A stretch of DNA of 61,055 bases, from the NCBI GenBank assembly GCA_963935005.1, contig CAWWAX010000004.1, positions 1 to 61,055 on the forward strand. The letters are read 5' to 3'. The first letter of the stretch is position 1, and every line of letters starts with the position of its first letter. The notes beneath the pieces were generated by a model, which was given only the letters and a program-made list of their open reading frames with translations, had not been told where the DNA came from and made no database searches. Of this stretch, positions 45,415-53,609 are shown piece after piece. This stretch comes from GCA-2718595 sp963935005. Lineage in GTDB: Bacteria; Gemmatimonadota; Gemmatimonadetes; Longimicrobiales; Gaopeijiaceae. The position numbers were made by a program, and so were the translations under genes.

Positions 45415-46508
45415 GCTTTTAAAACTTTCCTTTCTCTTTCTCTCGACATTCCGAATAGTGGGTTGAAGCGCTCCTTTTTCGGACGAGTTTCATACCATTT
45501 TAGCGTATCCTTAGAAGTTAATCTCAGTGGTCGAAAAGTTAGGCCTGCTGCAATGGCTCGATTAATATCGACCAGCATGAGTGGATCTCCTGGGATCCAG
45601 GTGGGGATGTCTCTCCAAGGAGATAGCCCTTCAGCCTCAAGAAAATATTCTGGAACCCAGGTTAGTTTGTAGGAGCCATCGGTAGCTGTACCGATTCGAT
45701 TAAGCATAGATTCCATGGACATTCTGGTAGCAGGTCCCGTTGCGTTAAAATCACCTACGACTTGGTCTTCGGCTAGTCGGATTATCCATTCGGTCAGATC
45801 TCGTTGGTCGATCACTTGATTAGAATGCTTGGGGTTGCCAGGGGCTAAAACTTCACCACCTTCCGCCAAGCGGACTGGCCAGTAGGTGAAGCGACCAGTT
45901 GGGTCTTCAGGACCGGCGATCAAGCCAGGACGCACGACGGTGTTTTTCCCAGGGAATGAATTGTGAACGATATCTTCAGATAGCGTTTTCATAAGTCCAT
46001 AGGGAGCTTCGTCTCCATAGTTCCAGCCGACGGGAGATTCTATTCGTGGATAGCCTTCATCTACCTTTGGTTCCATTAATATTTGGTCTGAATGGGTCCA
46101 GCCGAAGCTATTTAAATCGTAAGCGGATATCGATGAGACTAAGATGTAGTGATCTACAGAATGCTTCAATAATGATGTACTTGCTGCGACCCAACGGTAA
46201 TCTTGAGCATTGTTGTCTAGGACTATGTCCCAGGTTCTTCCTTGCAGGGCAGCGTGATCGTCGTTACGGTCACCAATCAGCCGTTCCACACCATTAGGTA
46301 AGTGAACTTTAGAGTTGCCACGGGTGAAGATTGTCACCTGGTGACCTCGATCTACAGCATAACGGACCATATGAGGTCCAATAAATCCAGTTCCTCCAAG
46401 AATTAGCAGTCGTTTTGAAGTACTCGGAAGCCTAGGCAAAGTCCCGAATGCCATAGCAGCACTCATGCTAGTAGTGGTTTTTAAAAATTCTCTTCTTGAT
46501 GACAACAT
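45393..46508 (-). CDS. Tat-signal SDR (NAD-dependent epimerase/isoflavone-reductase-like)
   Basis: A 371-aa Rossmann-fold protein with an N-terminal Tat motif SSRREFLKTT, NAD site LLILGGTGFIGPHM (about 34-47) and no clear YxxxK. I chose ATG 46508 because AGGAT lies 7 nt upstream and the Tat motif follows; the frame extends 19 codons further. The family resembles plant isoflavone reductase-like or chloroplast CSP41 proteins. Tat export of an NAD(P) protein is unusual, though such secreted SDRs are seen in environmental genomes. Co-transcribed with the class V aminotransferase. Confidence 0.82.
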   Translation of the reverse strand: MLSSRREFLKTTTSMSAAMAFGTLPRLPSTSKRLLILGGTGFIGPHMVRYAVDRGHQVTIFTRGNSKVHLPNGVERLIGDRNDDHAALQGRTWDIVLDNNAQDYRWVAASTSLLKHSVDHYILVSSISAYDLNSFGWTHSDQILMEPKVDEGYPRIESPVGWNYGDEAPYGLMKTLSEDIVHNSFPGKNTVVRPGLIAGPEDPTGRFTYWPVRLAEGGEVLAPGNPKHSNQVIDQRDLTEWIIRLAEDQVVGDFNATGPATRMSMESMLNRIGTATDGSYKLTWVPEYFLEAEGLSPWRDIPTWIPGDPLMLVDINRAIAAGLTFRPLRLTSKDTLKWYETRPKKERFNPLFGMSRERERKVLKAWSATTK

Positions 46509-46573
46509 TTTGATGATCCTATTGATGTATTGTTTGTTGGACCTTGATAGATCGATCAAAAACACTGTTGGAC

Positions 46574-47548
46574 TTAATTCCAGGTATTAATAAGGTCTTC
46601 AGCTATTCGCCCTATTGTCGCCTCCAGCTCAACGAAATCTCCTCGGTTTTGATTGGTGAACACGCTGATAATCGAGGGTCCGCCTTCATAGTAAAGAATG
46701 CCGACATCATTACCGGCGTGGGGAGGCCAGTCGCCGGTTTTATGCGCAACAGTTGCTTTTCCTCGAAGAAGACGAGGTATTCTAGAGCTGTACATTTGGT
46801 TTTTCAAAATGGCGATCATTTCTTCTGCCGATTCTTTAGAAGTAAGTTCAGCGTTTCCTAGTTGTTCCAAAAGTTTCCCCATTTCCCGAGCAGTGGTTCG
46901 CCCGAGCCATTTTGTGGAATCCCCTTCAAATGTGAAAGAGTGATCATTAGAGTCTGAATGTAGAGGAGACTGAAGTTCGAAAATCTCACGGTCTGAAAAA
47001 TCTTTAGCAGAAGGATTTGAATAAGCTCTCAGATTGCGAAATAAATCTCCTGTCGAACTTAAAATGGTGGTCTCCAGATAGCCTGCTTCTCGAAGAAAGG
47101 TGTTGACTCGATCCATTCCTAATTTATTGAGCATGATGTCAGTAGCAGTGTTATCACTGGTGATGATCATTTGTGTAATAAGATCTTTGAAGGTCGGCGT
47201 GAGCCCTGGAGTAAAAGTCTTTAGTAAGCCACTCCCACCTCGCATATCTTCCAGTTTTACCGAGTAGCGTTGATCAAGATCAAGAAGTCCATCCTCGACG
47301 TCGCGAAAAGCCAAAACCATCATGGGTATCTTGATAACACTTAAAGGGTTCACAGGCTGATCTGCCCTAATAGAAATTTCTTTTCCAGAAGGAAGATGTT
47401 TTGCATAGAAAGTGGTTTGGGCATTTAGGGATCCGAGGTGTTTCTCGACTCGCTCCTCTAGAGAGGAATACTTATCAGGGTCTTCAGAGGTGCAGCTGAA
47501 GATCACTGCAAGCGCCAATACTAGGGATCTATTCCAATATGGTTTCAT
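46574..47548 (-). CDS. beta-lactamase-fold serine hydrolase lipoprotein
   Basis: A 324-aa class A-like serine hydrolase with a lipobox (VIFSC, Cys19). The catalytic motifs SVIK (Ser70, Lys73), SDN (131-133) and KTG (270-272) are intact. The class A omega-loop ExxLN motif is not evident between residues 155 and 200, so deacylation by Glu166 may be missing; hydrolysis of beta-lactams is uncertain and a penicillin-binding or peptidase role is possible. It is followed by the SDR gene (65 bp) and preceded by the Rieske gene (17 bp), all on the minus strand. Confidence 0.85.
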   Translation of the reverse strand: MKPYWNRSLVLALAVIFSCTSEDPDKYSSLEERVEKHLGSLNAQTTFYAKHLPSGKEISIRADQPVNPLSVIKIPMMVLAFRDVEDGLLDLDQRYSVKLEDMRGGSGLLKTFTPGLTPTFKDLITQMIITSDNTATDIMLNKLGMDRVNTFLREAGYLETTILSSTGDLFRNLRAYSNPSAKDFSDREIFELQSPLHSDSNDHSFTFEGDSTKWLGRTTAREMGKLLEQLGNAELTSKESAEEMIAILKNQMYSSRIPRLLRGKATVAHKTGDWPPHAGNDVGILYYEGGPSIISVFTNQNRGDFVELEATIGRIAEDLINTWN

Positions 47549-47565
47549 CCTCGTGATCCTCTTTG

Positions 47566-48660
47566 CTAAAGCTGTTCGAAATGGCTGAGAAGTCGGTGGA
47601 AATGATGTGTGCCAGTTTCACGTCGAGGAGAGTATCTTCCTCGATCGTATAGCCTAGAAGAAACTCCAGATTGCACAGACATTACTACTTCTTCGTCCTC
47701 CATTTCCACTCTGTGTGAAGTTGCCATGTGTGCAGGGAAGTATTCTGTATCCTCCGTGAGGTAGTTCAAAAAAGAGATATTCGTTCGGTTGTGGGAAAGT
47801 GGACGAACTACATTCACTTGCATGTGTGTGGGGTAAAAATTCAACATGAGATTGGGGAATAACCAAAAGTAAAAAGCGGAAAGTGGTTGTCCAAAGTCAG
47901 GGTGACCAGAGGGTAGATCAAAAATAGGAAACTCTTTTGTTGGGCTAGAACCGAACTGAACGTTTCCCCAAGGGAAGCACTCAGTCTTATAATTTTCGTA
48001 ATCAAGGCCACCTAAGCTGACTGGGTGTACATAGGGAATATGCAGTTCGTCTAGATAGTTGTCGCAATAAAGGGCCCAATTTGCATTTAGGGTATAATCT
48101 CGAGAAGAAAGTGGATCAAAACGGTATTTTTCAAGTTGGAGCCAACCGACCCGTTCCAAAATAGGAGCCATCCATTCATCGAAAGGTATAGCTGGATCGA
48201 GACTGGTGAAGAAAAGAGGTCCTATGTTTTCAAGTGGTAGGCGGGGCAAATTGTCACAGGTGTCGGGGAAATCACACACACCGTCAAATTCGGGCATAGA
48301 AATGAATCTACCATCGAGATGGAATTTTCGGCCGTGGTAGCGACAACGTAGAGTTCTTAGGTGTCCTTCTCCTTCTACTACCAAGGCTCCACGGTGGGTA
48401 CAGACATTGGAAAGACAACACAGCTCCTCATTATCATCCCTTGTGAGTAAAAGTGGTTCAGAGAGACAGCCATCTAGGAGTCTAAAAGGTAAAACATGTC
48501 CTGGTGCTTTGATTGTTGTTGCATCGGGAACAAACTGCCAGGTTTTAGCAAAAATGGTTTCTTTCTGATGTTCGAAATTCAGTGGATCAGAGTATACAGA
48601 GGACGGGGGTGTATGAGCCTTGGAGATGTCAGCGTCTATTGTGTAAGTCTTTTTTCTCAT
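47566..48660 (-). CDS. Rieske non-haem iron oxygenase, alpha subunit
   Basis: A 364-aa ring-hydroxylating oxygenase-type protein. The Rieske 2Fe-2S ligands are Cys87-x-His89 (CTHRG) and Cys106-x2-His109 (CRYHG). The catalytic Fe(II) site is DELHIPYVH with bridging Asp204, His207 and His212. The domain layout and the SYDPLSSRDY-like spacing resemble choline/carnitine-type or aromatic ring oxygenases. Substrates may be quaternary amines, aromatics or sterols. No reductase gene is adjacent, so electrons come from a remote ferredoxin reductase. Cytoplasmic. Confidence 0.92.
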   Translation of the reverse strand: MRKKTYTIDADISKAHTPPSSVYSDPLNFEHQKETIFAKTWQFVPDATTIKAPGHVLPFRLLDGCLSEPLLLTRDDNEELCCLSNVCTHRGALVVEGEGHLRTLRCRYHGRKFHLDGRFISMPEFDGVCDFPDTCDNLPRLPLENIGPLFFTSLDPAIPFDEWMAPILERVGWLQLEKYRFDPLSSRDYTLNANWALYCDNYLDELHIPYVHPVSLGGLDYENYKTECFPWGNVQFGSSPTKEFPIFDLPSGHPDFGQPLSAFYFWLFPNLMLNFYPTHMQVNVVRPLSHNRTNISFLNYLTEDTEYFPAHMATSHRVEMEDEEVVMSVQSGVSSRLYDRGRYSPRRETGTHHFHRLLSHFEQL

Positions 48661-48728
48661 AAGTGTTCAAGATCTAGTGTAGAGGTGATTTCTCTTGCAT
48701 CTATTCATATTCTAAAGACTGTCGGCAA

Positions 48729-49064
48729 CTAACACCGAGTTTCTATAATCTCAAATTCTTCTGAATATGCTATAGGTTGTTGCAGGCCGTCTCCTGAGGC
48801 CACAAAGAAGAAGTTGTCCAAATCTCGACTTGCCCAAAGAGGTACGGACACGATCGCTTCAAGGTTTCCGTCTTCGTCAGTCATTACTTCGCTTAGGATT
48901 TCTTGATTACCGCCGAGCGCGCCGAATCCGATTAAGAATAGTGTATTGGAAAATAGTCGATCCGTAGAGACGGAAACTTTTTCCCCGATTTTTCCTGAAC
49001 TTGGTGACAGAGAGACTATCCTTTCTTGATTGTCCACGATGTCACTTTGTTTTGAGACTTCCAT
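48729..49064 (-). CDS. small IPT/TIG-like protein, unknown function
   Basis: A 111-aa beta-rich protein without a signal peptide. The segment RIVSLSPSSGKIGEKVSVST, about residues 15-34, resembles the opening of IPT/TIG Ig-like folds (as in SP-SSG-GxxVTVSG patterns), and GIGFGALGGN-like Gly turns follow. It has one Cys, the last residue. GAGGAG four nt before the ATG supports expression. It lies between the Rieske oxygenase and the M14 peptidase on the same strand. Function is unknown; the IPT similarity is by eye and weak. Confidence 0.55.
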   Translation of the reverse strand: MEVSKQSDIVDNQERIVSLSPSSGKIGEKVSVSTDRLFSNTLFLIGFGALGGNQEILSEVMTDEDGNLEAIVSVPLWASRDLDNFFFVASGDGLQQPIAYSEEFEIIETRC

Positions 49065-49193
49065 AATACTCCTCGGACATGTAAAGGCTTAGGTCTTGCC
49101 ACTCTATATTTTGCAGGGAATTAACGGAAAATGACGTGTCATTTACTGTATCGCAAGTTGAGACTAGCTAAATTTTGATTTTTGCTGAGCACT

Positions 49194-52100
49194 TTAATTT
49201 ATGGGATTTTTAGGTGGCCTAGGACGTTTCATTTTTAAGGACACACCTCCGAAAAATTTGGATCCACTTCTTTCTATTCGGTGATTTCCTTCGGATAGAT
49301 AGTCTAGGATAGCTTCATCCCAAGACAGGCCTGCTTTAGCAACAAGTTCCATATATGGTCCATAGGCCGTTTCGTCTGGTGCTTCAGTAGTCCCACTCCA
49401 GATTGTAACTCGTGGGTTGTAACCCCTTGTACCCGAACCGCTTCCAGTCGAACCTTTAAGCGGCATTTGAATTAATACGCTGTCGGTCATCGGCAGACGA
49501 AATACTTCAGGATCGTGGTTGGCGCCGTAACGACGATAGCGAGCATACATTCGTTGGTTCAAATCGAACACATCCCTATTCGAATTGATTTTTGAGGTGA
49601 TGTGGTCACGGATCAGGAAGGCAGCATCTTTGTGTCTGGGAAAATCAGGACTATCGATGAAACTAAAGCCTGGCATAAACCAACCTTTGTTGAAACCCCA
49701 GTTTCTTTCTGTGACTCTACCTTGACGCACTAACCCGGTGTACCCACTGAATAACTGGACTACTTGGTGACTGGGATAGCCATGTGGATTAAGGAAAATA
49801 TCTGGAAGCCAGGTTTCCCAAAGTTCACCTCGTACTTTGGATTCTGGATAGATGGGATGGTCTGCATCATTTCCAGAGGTCGCGTCCCTTCCTAATGAAC
49901 CTAAGTAGCCAGCGTGGAGAATGTAGTCCGGTGTGATTTGATGAAGGTCATAGGCGATCTGTGCCCCATCTGGGTTGGTAAAGGGATGAATGACCACATT
50001 CACCTTGTTAAGTTTTGATCTCTGGTCAGGATCAGTCAAAATAAGTTCTGCATGACGGAGCACATGACTCGTTGAGGAAACTTCATTAGCGTGCTGTCTT
50101 GCCGAGTATATTACAGTTGGCTTAAACGCGGATGCTTTCATATGTGACCAATGTGTCTGAGAAATCTCGGGCATTAGATCCATTGCCCAGATATCCTTAC
50201 CAAGATAAGACTGGCCTGCGTGGTACATAGTTGCTTCTGTGAACGTAGCACTCATTTTTGCTAACATCTCGTGGCCTTCATTGGGAGGAATCGGTGTATC
50301 CCATTGGACTATGCGCCCTCCAGTGTACTTCCAATTTTCTGGGAGCAAAGTTCGCCAATGTGGGTTGGCTGTCGATGATCCAGGACTGGCCAATACAGCG
50401 GTCCTTCGTTTTTTAGGGTCCAATTGATGTGTCCATTCGGCCCATACTTCCAGTGAAGTCAGCCCAGGATAGGACAATTCTTTGAGATAAAGCCCAGCAT
50501 TGTGGAGTAGGGTTATTTCTCTAAGAGTCGCCTCAATCTGGGCAGCAGAAACCATAGTTCGATCGACATTCTCTGAAGATGCCACAGTTATCAAACTGTC
50601 TCGTAGGTCATACTCAGTATCTGTATGGACCCTAAGAGCTAAGTGTGTAAGACCTAAGGTCTTACTTTTTACCTTAGCCAATTGTGCCGAAGGTTTTTCT
50701 AAGGTGGTTTTCGGAATGTCTAGTCTGATTTCTTTCTGAGGTCCAGTTTCATTTTGGTAGTCGACAACTACGGCAGGACGGGAAGTGGCAAACCCAGTAA
50801 ATGTCAGGTTCATACGAGGTGGCTTTCCATTCGATTGGGGCCGCATAATAGGTATTATTCTGCCTGGGAAAAGGAGCCCCTGTCCACGAGAATTACGTCC
50901 TAAGACATCAAAGAATTCGATAGTTCCGAAGTAGATCTCTTCGTGCAGTGCATCCATGGGTGCATGGATTTCATTGTCGATCCCAATTCGATAATCTGGT
51001 TCGCTCATATATAGTTCTAGGGTGAGTTCGCCAAAAAATGGGGCATCACGATCTCCTCCCCAAGGTATTCCTTTATGACGCTCCATTACATAGTCATAAA
51101 TAGCAGGAAGGGTCTTTGCTTGATAATAATCCCAGAAAATTTCAGGGTCTGTGATAATTCTTTCATCGACTAGGATTTTACCGTCTACTTCGGCCTCCAG
51201 CCAACCTGTAGTAACTCTAACCTTTTCGTAGTCTTGAAAACGGTCGAAATAGGATCTCAATACCCATTTTGGATCGAAAGCATCACTCAAGATGGTATTC
51301 CCAGATATGTCTGAAATTGTGACTGAGTAGGTAGGTCCCTCTGTAACCTCTTCAAAGCGAATCTGATCTAGATCGATCGAAAGATCTCTCGAAAAAACTT
51401 CATCAATAGGAAAAATTTCATGTAACCACCTCACTGGGGTATTGATAGCTTGTTGGGGCCAGTCTTTTGGAGGATCGTTTCGCAAAAATTTGATGACAAT
51501 TTCACCTATTTCTTCGTCTTGGATCTGTGGGGCTATTACTTCATTCAGCCAAGAGTATCCCTGCTTGAAAGCTGAAAGGATCGTTACATGTGTTTCAGAG
51601 GGTGAGGTGCCTGCGTTTACTAGTAATTGACGCACTTGGTTTTCTAATTGAAGACGTAATTCGGGCGGTTCGCTAAGTCGTACCCGGACGTCAATTTCTC
51701 GTGCGGAAGTTGCGCTCGGAAGAATCTGGTCATTAAAGAGTCTCCAGAATTGATCTAATTCCGAATCAAAAATCTTCTCTTCTTGGAAAATTGTCTTTGC
51801 GCTTTGAACATCTCGATCATCTATCGTAACCTTGACATTGGTTTCAGGAAAAATCTCCTCAGCATACTTTTGGACATAGTCTTGTAGTCCAGGATCTGCT
51901 TTTTCCACTGACATCATTACGTTTACCTCAGAGGATTGTTTTGCCGAAAGTTTTTCTGAGATCTGTTTTAGTTTATACATGCCTATGGCTGCTTGTCCTG
52001 CTGGAGAGTTTCCCGATAGAACCCGCCAAAGGTCTCCTTCGACATCTTCTATAGTAGTGCGATCTTTTCCTCTTTCCTGTAAATTGGGGAAAATTAGAGC

Positions 52101-53414
52101 AACTTGCTCCATGGCTCTATCGACGCCAGACTGATCTGATCCAGTCAAAACCATGGCGGAATGGTCGCCACCAAAAGCTTTAGGAACAATTTGAATCAAG
52201 CCTTCACCCGTATCCAATGAGGATAGATCGATTTTTCCACTATCTGCGAGTTGATTGGCCAGACTATTTTCAGTGCCAACCAGGACAAGAGTTCCTAGGG
52301 AAGAGGGTTCTTCCAAATCAGTAGCCGATTCTACGAAAGGTATAGTTATTCCAGTAGTTTCTAGGCCAATACGTCCAGCTAGGTCGGGTAGTAGAGAGAT
52401 TCCTGATTGGCCTGAAATCACCATGGCATCTAACCGGTCAGGAATGAGATCATTGTCACTATCTCCTAGAATGCCATCGGAACTGTAGATGTTCGATAAA
52501 TCCATTGATTCTTTGGCAGATCTTCCTGGTCGAGAAGGTACGGGGCCAAGCTTTGGAGGACTTTGTTGGTTTTCTATCTTGAGGGTAGTCCCGTCTTGGA
52601 TTTTTACTTCAACTAGGTCAATTCCTGAATACCTTAGGGGATTATTTTTTGTGGAAGTTTTAGATGTCTCTTGATCTGGAACGAGTAATTCTCGGATAGC
52701 GGTTTGACTGAGGTTGATATCGTTAGAATTGACTTCAACTTGAGCGGTGATAGAGTGTATCCCAATCCTATCTTTTTTAGTCACAACCGTAGTCAATTTT
52801 GTAGCGGCTTCTGACACGCCTGCGTCAGTGAGAACTTTTTGAATGTCAGTGTTAATTTGGTCCAGTTTGGTGGTCGAAAGTGTCTCACTGTGAGGCAGAA
52901 CTCCAGCAAATACTCGCGCAGCTCTCATGAGGCCTTCATCGTCTTTGGCCACTAGCAAAATCTGGCGGTTGCCGAGAGCTTCACGAACCTCAATATATCC
53001 TTGCCCAGATTCGAGTGAATTCAGACCTGATCCGGAAATGTTTATGGAGTTTTCAGCTAAACTTCGTTCCCCTATAAAAATCGCAATTTCACCAGGTTCA
53101 GCTACTCTTCCTATGGGCAAGTCCATTGCCATAGTTTCAAATCCAAGACGCAAAGATATTTCGGAGGCGGCTCGTATTTCAGTTTGACTAGGTTGAGAGC
53201 TCAAAATAAGTGCAGCATTTATGTGATTGGGAAATCCGTCGTCATTGTCGTCAGTCAGGAGAGCACCGAGTTCGAATATGGAGCTTATGTCAAAGCTAGT
53301 TGACAGCTGTCCTTTCAATGGTGTCACGAGGATGAAAGCCATAGCAAATAGACAGACTTGCAATTTTCCAAGTGTGTTGGCGGACAATCTTAGATTGCGT
53401 AAAAAGGAATTCAT
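49194..53414 (-). CDS. secreted M14 zinc carboxypeptidase with duplicated N-terminal module
   Basis: A 1406-aa exported protein (signal about residues 15-35). The M14 catalytic domain is near residues 1085-1330: HxxE zinc ligands in RQHANEVSSTSH (His1108, Glu1111), TNPDGAQIAYD, and the third ligand in FLNPHGYPSHQ. The N-terminal half contains two similar modules, about residues 45-185 and 310-450, each beginning with a Ca-binding-like Asp cluster (DDNDDGFPNHINA; DSDNDLIPDRLDA) and ending in an AARVFAGVLPH/AMEQVALIFPN helix. Most M14 peptidases are 300-600 aa, so the extra 1000 residues are notable. Substrate unknown; probably protein or peptidoglycan. Confidence 0.87.
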   Translation of the reverse strand: MNSFLRNLRLSANTLGKLQVCLFAMAFILVTPLKGQLSTSFDISSIFELGALLTDDNDDGFPNHINAALILSSQPSQTEIRAASEISLRLGFETMAMDLPIGRVAEPGEIAIFIGERSLAENSINISGSGLNSLESGQGYIEVREALGNRQILLVAKDDEGLMRAARVFAGVLPHSETLSTTKLDQINTDIQKVLTDAGVSEAATKLTTVVTKKDRIGIHSITAQVEVNSNDINLSQTAIRELLVPDQETSKTSTKNNPLRYSGIDLVEVKIQDGTTLKIENQQSPPKLGPVPSRPGRSAKESMDLSNIYSSDGILGDSDNDLIPDRLDAMVISGQSGISLLPDLAGRIGLETTGITIPFVESATDLEEPSSLGTLVLVGTENSLANQLADSGKIDLSSLDTGEGLIQIVPKAFGGDHSAMVLTGSDQSGVDRAMEQVALIFPNLQERGKDRTTIEDVEGDLWRVLSGNSPAGQAAIGMYKLKQISEKLSAKQSSEVNVMMSVEKADPGLQDYVQKYAEEIFPETNVKVTIDDRDVQSAKTIFQEEKIFDSELDQFWRLFNDQILPSATSAREIDVRVRLSEPPELRLQLENQVRQLLVNAGTSPSETHVTILSAFKQGYSWLNEVIAPQIQDEEIGEIVIKFLRNDPPKDWPQQAINTPVRWLHEIFPIDEVFSRDLSIDLDQIRFEEVTEGPTYSVTISDISGNTILSDAFDPKWVLRSYFDRFQDYEKVRVTTGWLEAEVDGKILVDERIITDPEIFWDYYQAKTLPAIYDYVMERHKGIPWGGDRDAPFFGELTLELYMSEPDYRIGIDNEIHAPMDALHEEIYFGTIEFFDVLGRNSRGQGLLFPGRIIPIMRPQSNGKPPRMNLTFTGFATSRPAVVVDYQNETGPQKEIRLDIPKTTLEKPSAQLAKVKSKTLGLTHLALRVHTDTEYDLRDSLITVASSENVDRTMVSAAQIEATLREITLLHNAGLYLKELSYPGLTSLEVWAEWTHQLDPKKRRTAVLASPGSSTANPHWRTLLPENWKYTGGRIVQWDTPIPPNEGHEMLAKMSATFTEATMYHAGQSYLGKDIWAMDLMPEISQTHWSHMKASAFKPTVIYSARQHANEVSSTSHVLRHAELILTDPDQRSKLNKVNVVIHPFTNPDGAQIAYDLHQITPDYILHAGYLGSLGRDATSGNDADHPIYPESKVRGELWETWLPDIFLNPHGYPSHQVVQLFSGYTGLVRQGRVTERNWGFNKGWFMPGFSFIDSPDFPRHKDAAFLIRDHITSKINSNRDVFDLNQRMYARYRRYGANHDPEVFRLPMTDSVLIQMPLKGSTGSGSGTRGYNPRVTIWSGTTEAPDETAYGPYMELVAKAGLSWDEAILDYLSEGNHRIERSGSKFFGGVSLKMKRPRPPKNPIN

Positions 53415-53592
53415 TTAGCCTCCAACGGCATCAGATTTCTGTGTGGTCTTATTGTTTTCATCGAAGTGTCTTTGGATATTAAGTATTGGGGTGAAGATTC
53501 ATGTTACGGAGATAACGTCACCAGGCAACAGTCGCCAGGTTCTGAAGTTGTGCTATATGGGATTAATTTAGGACGTAATTTCTTGAAAAAAT

Positions 53593-53609
53593 AGGAGGTT
53601 ATACCTCTG
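53593..53609 (+). promoter_or_regulatory. RBS that points to a CTG start codon
   Basis: AGGAGG at 53593-53598 is 8 nt before an in-frame CTG at 53607; an in-frame TAG at 53592 forbids a longer protein. ATA at 53601 is too close, and TTG at 53643 is 44 nt away. No ATG or GTG lies in frame in this interval. The CTG start therefore fits best. Confidence 0.6.
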
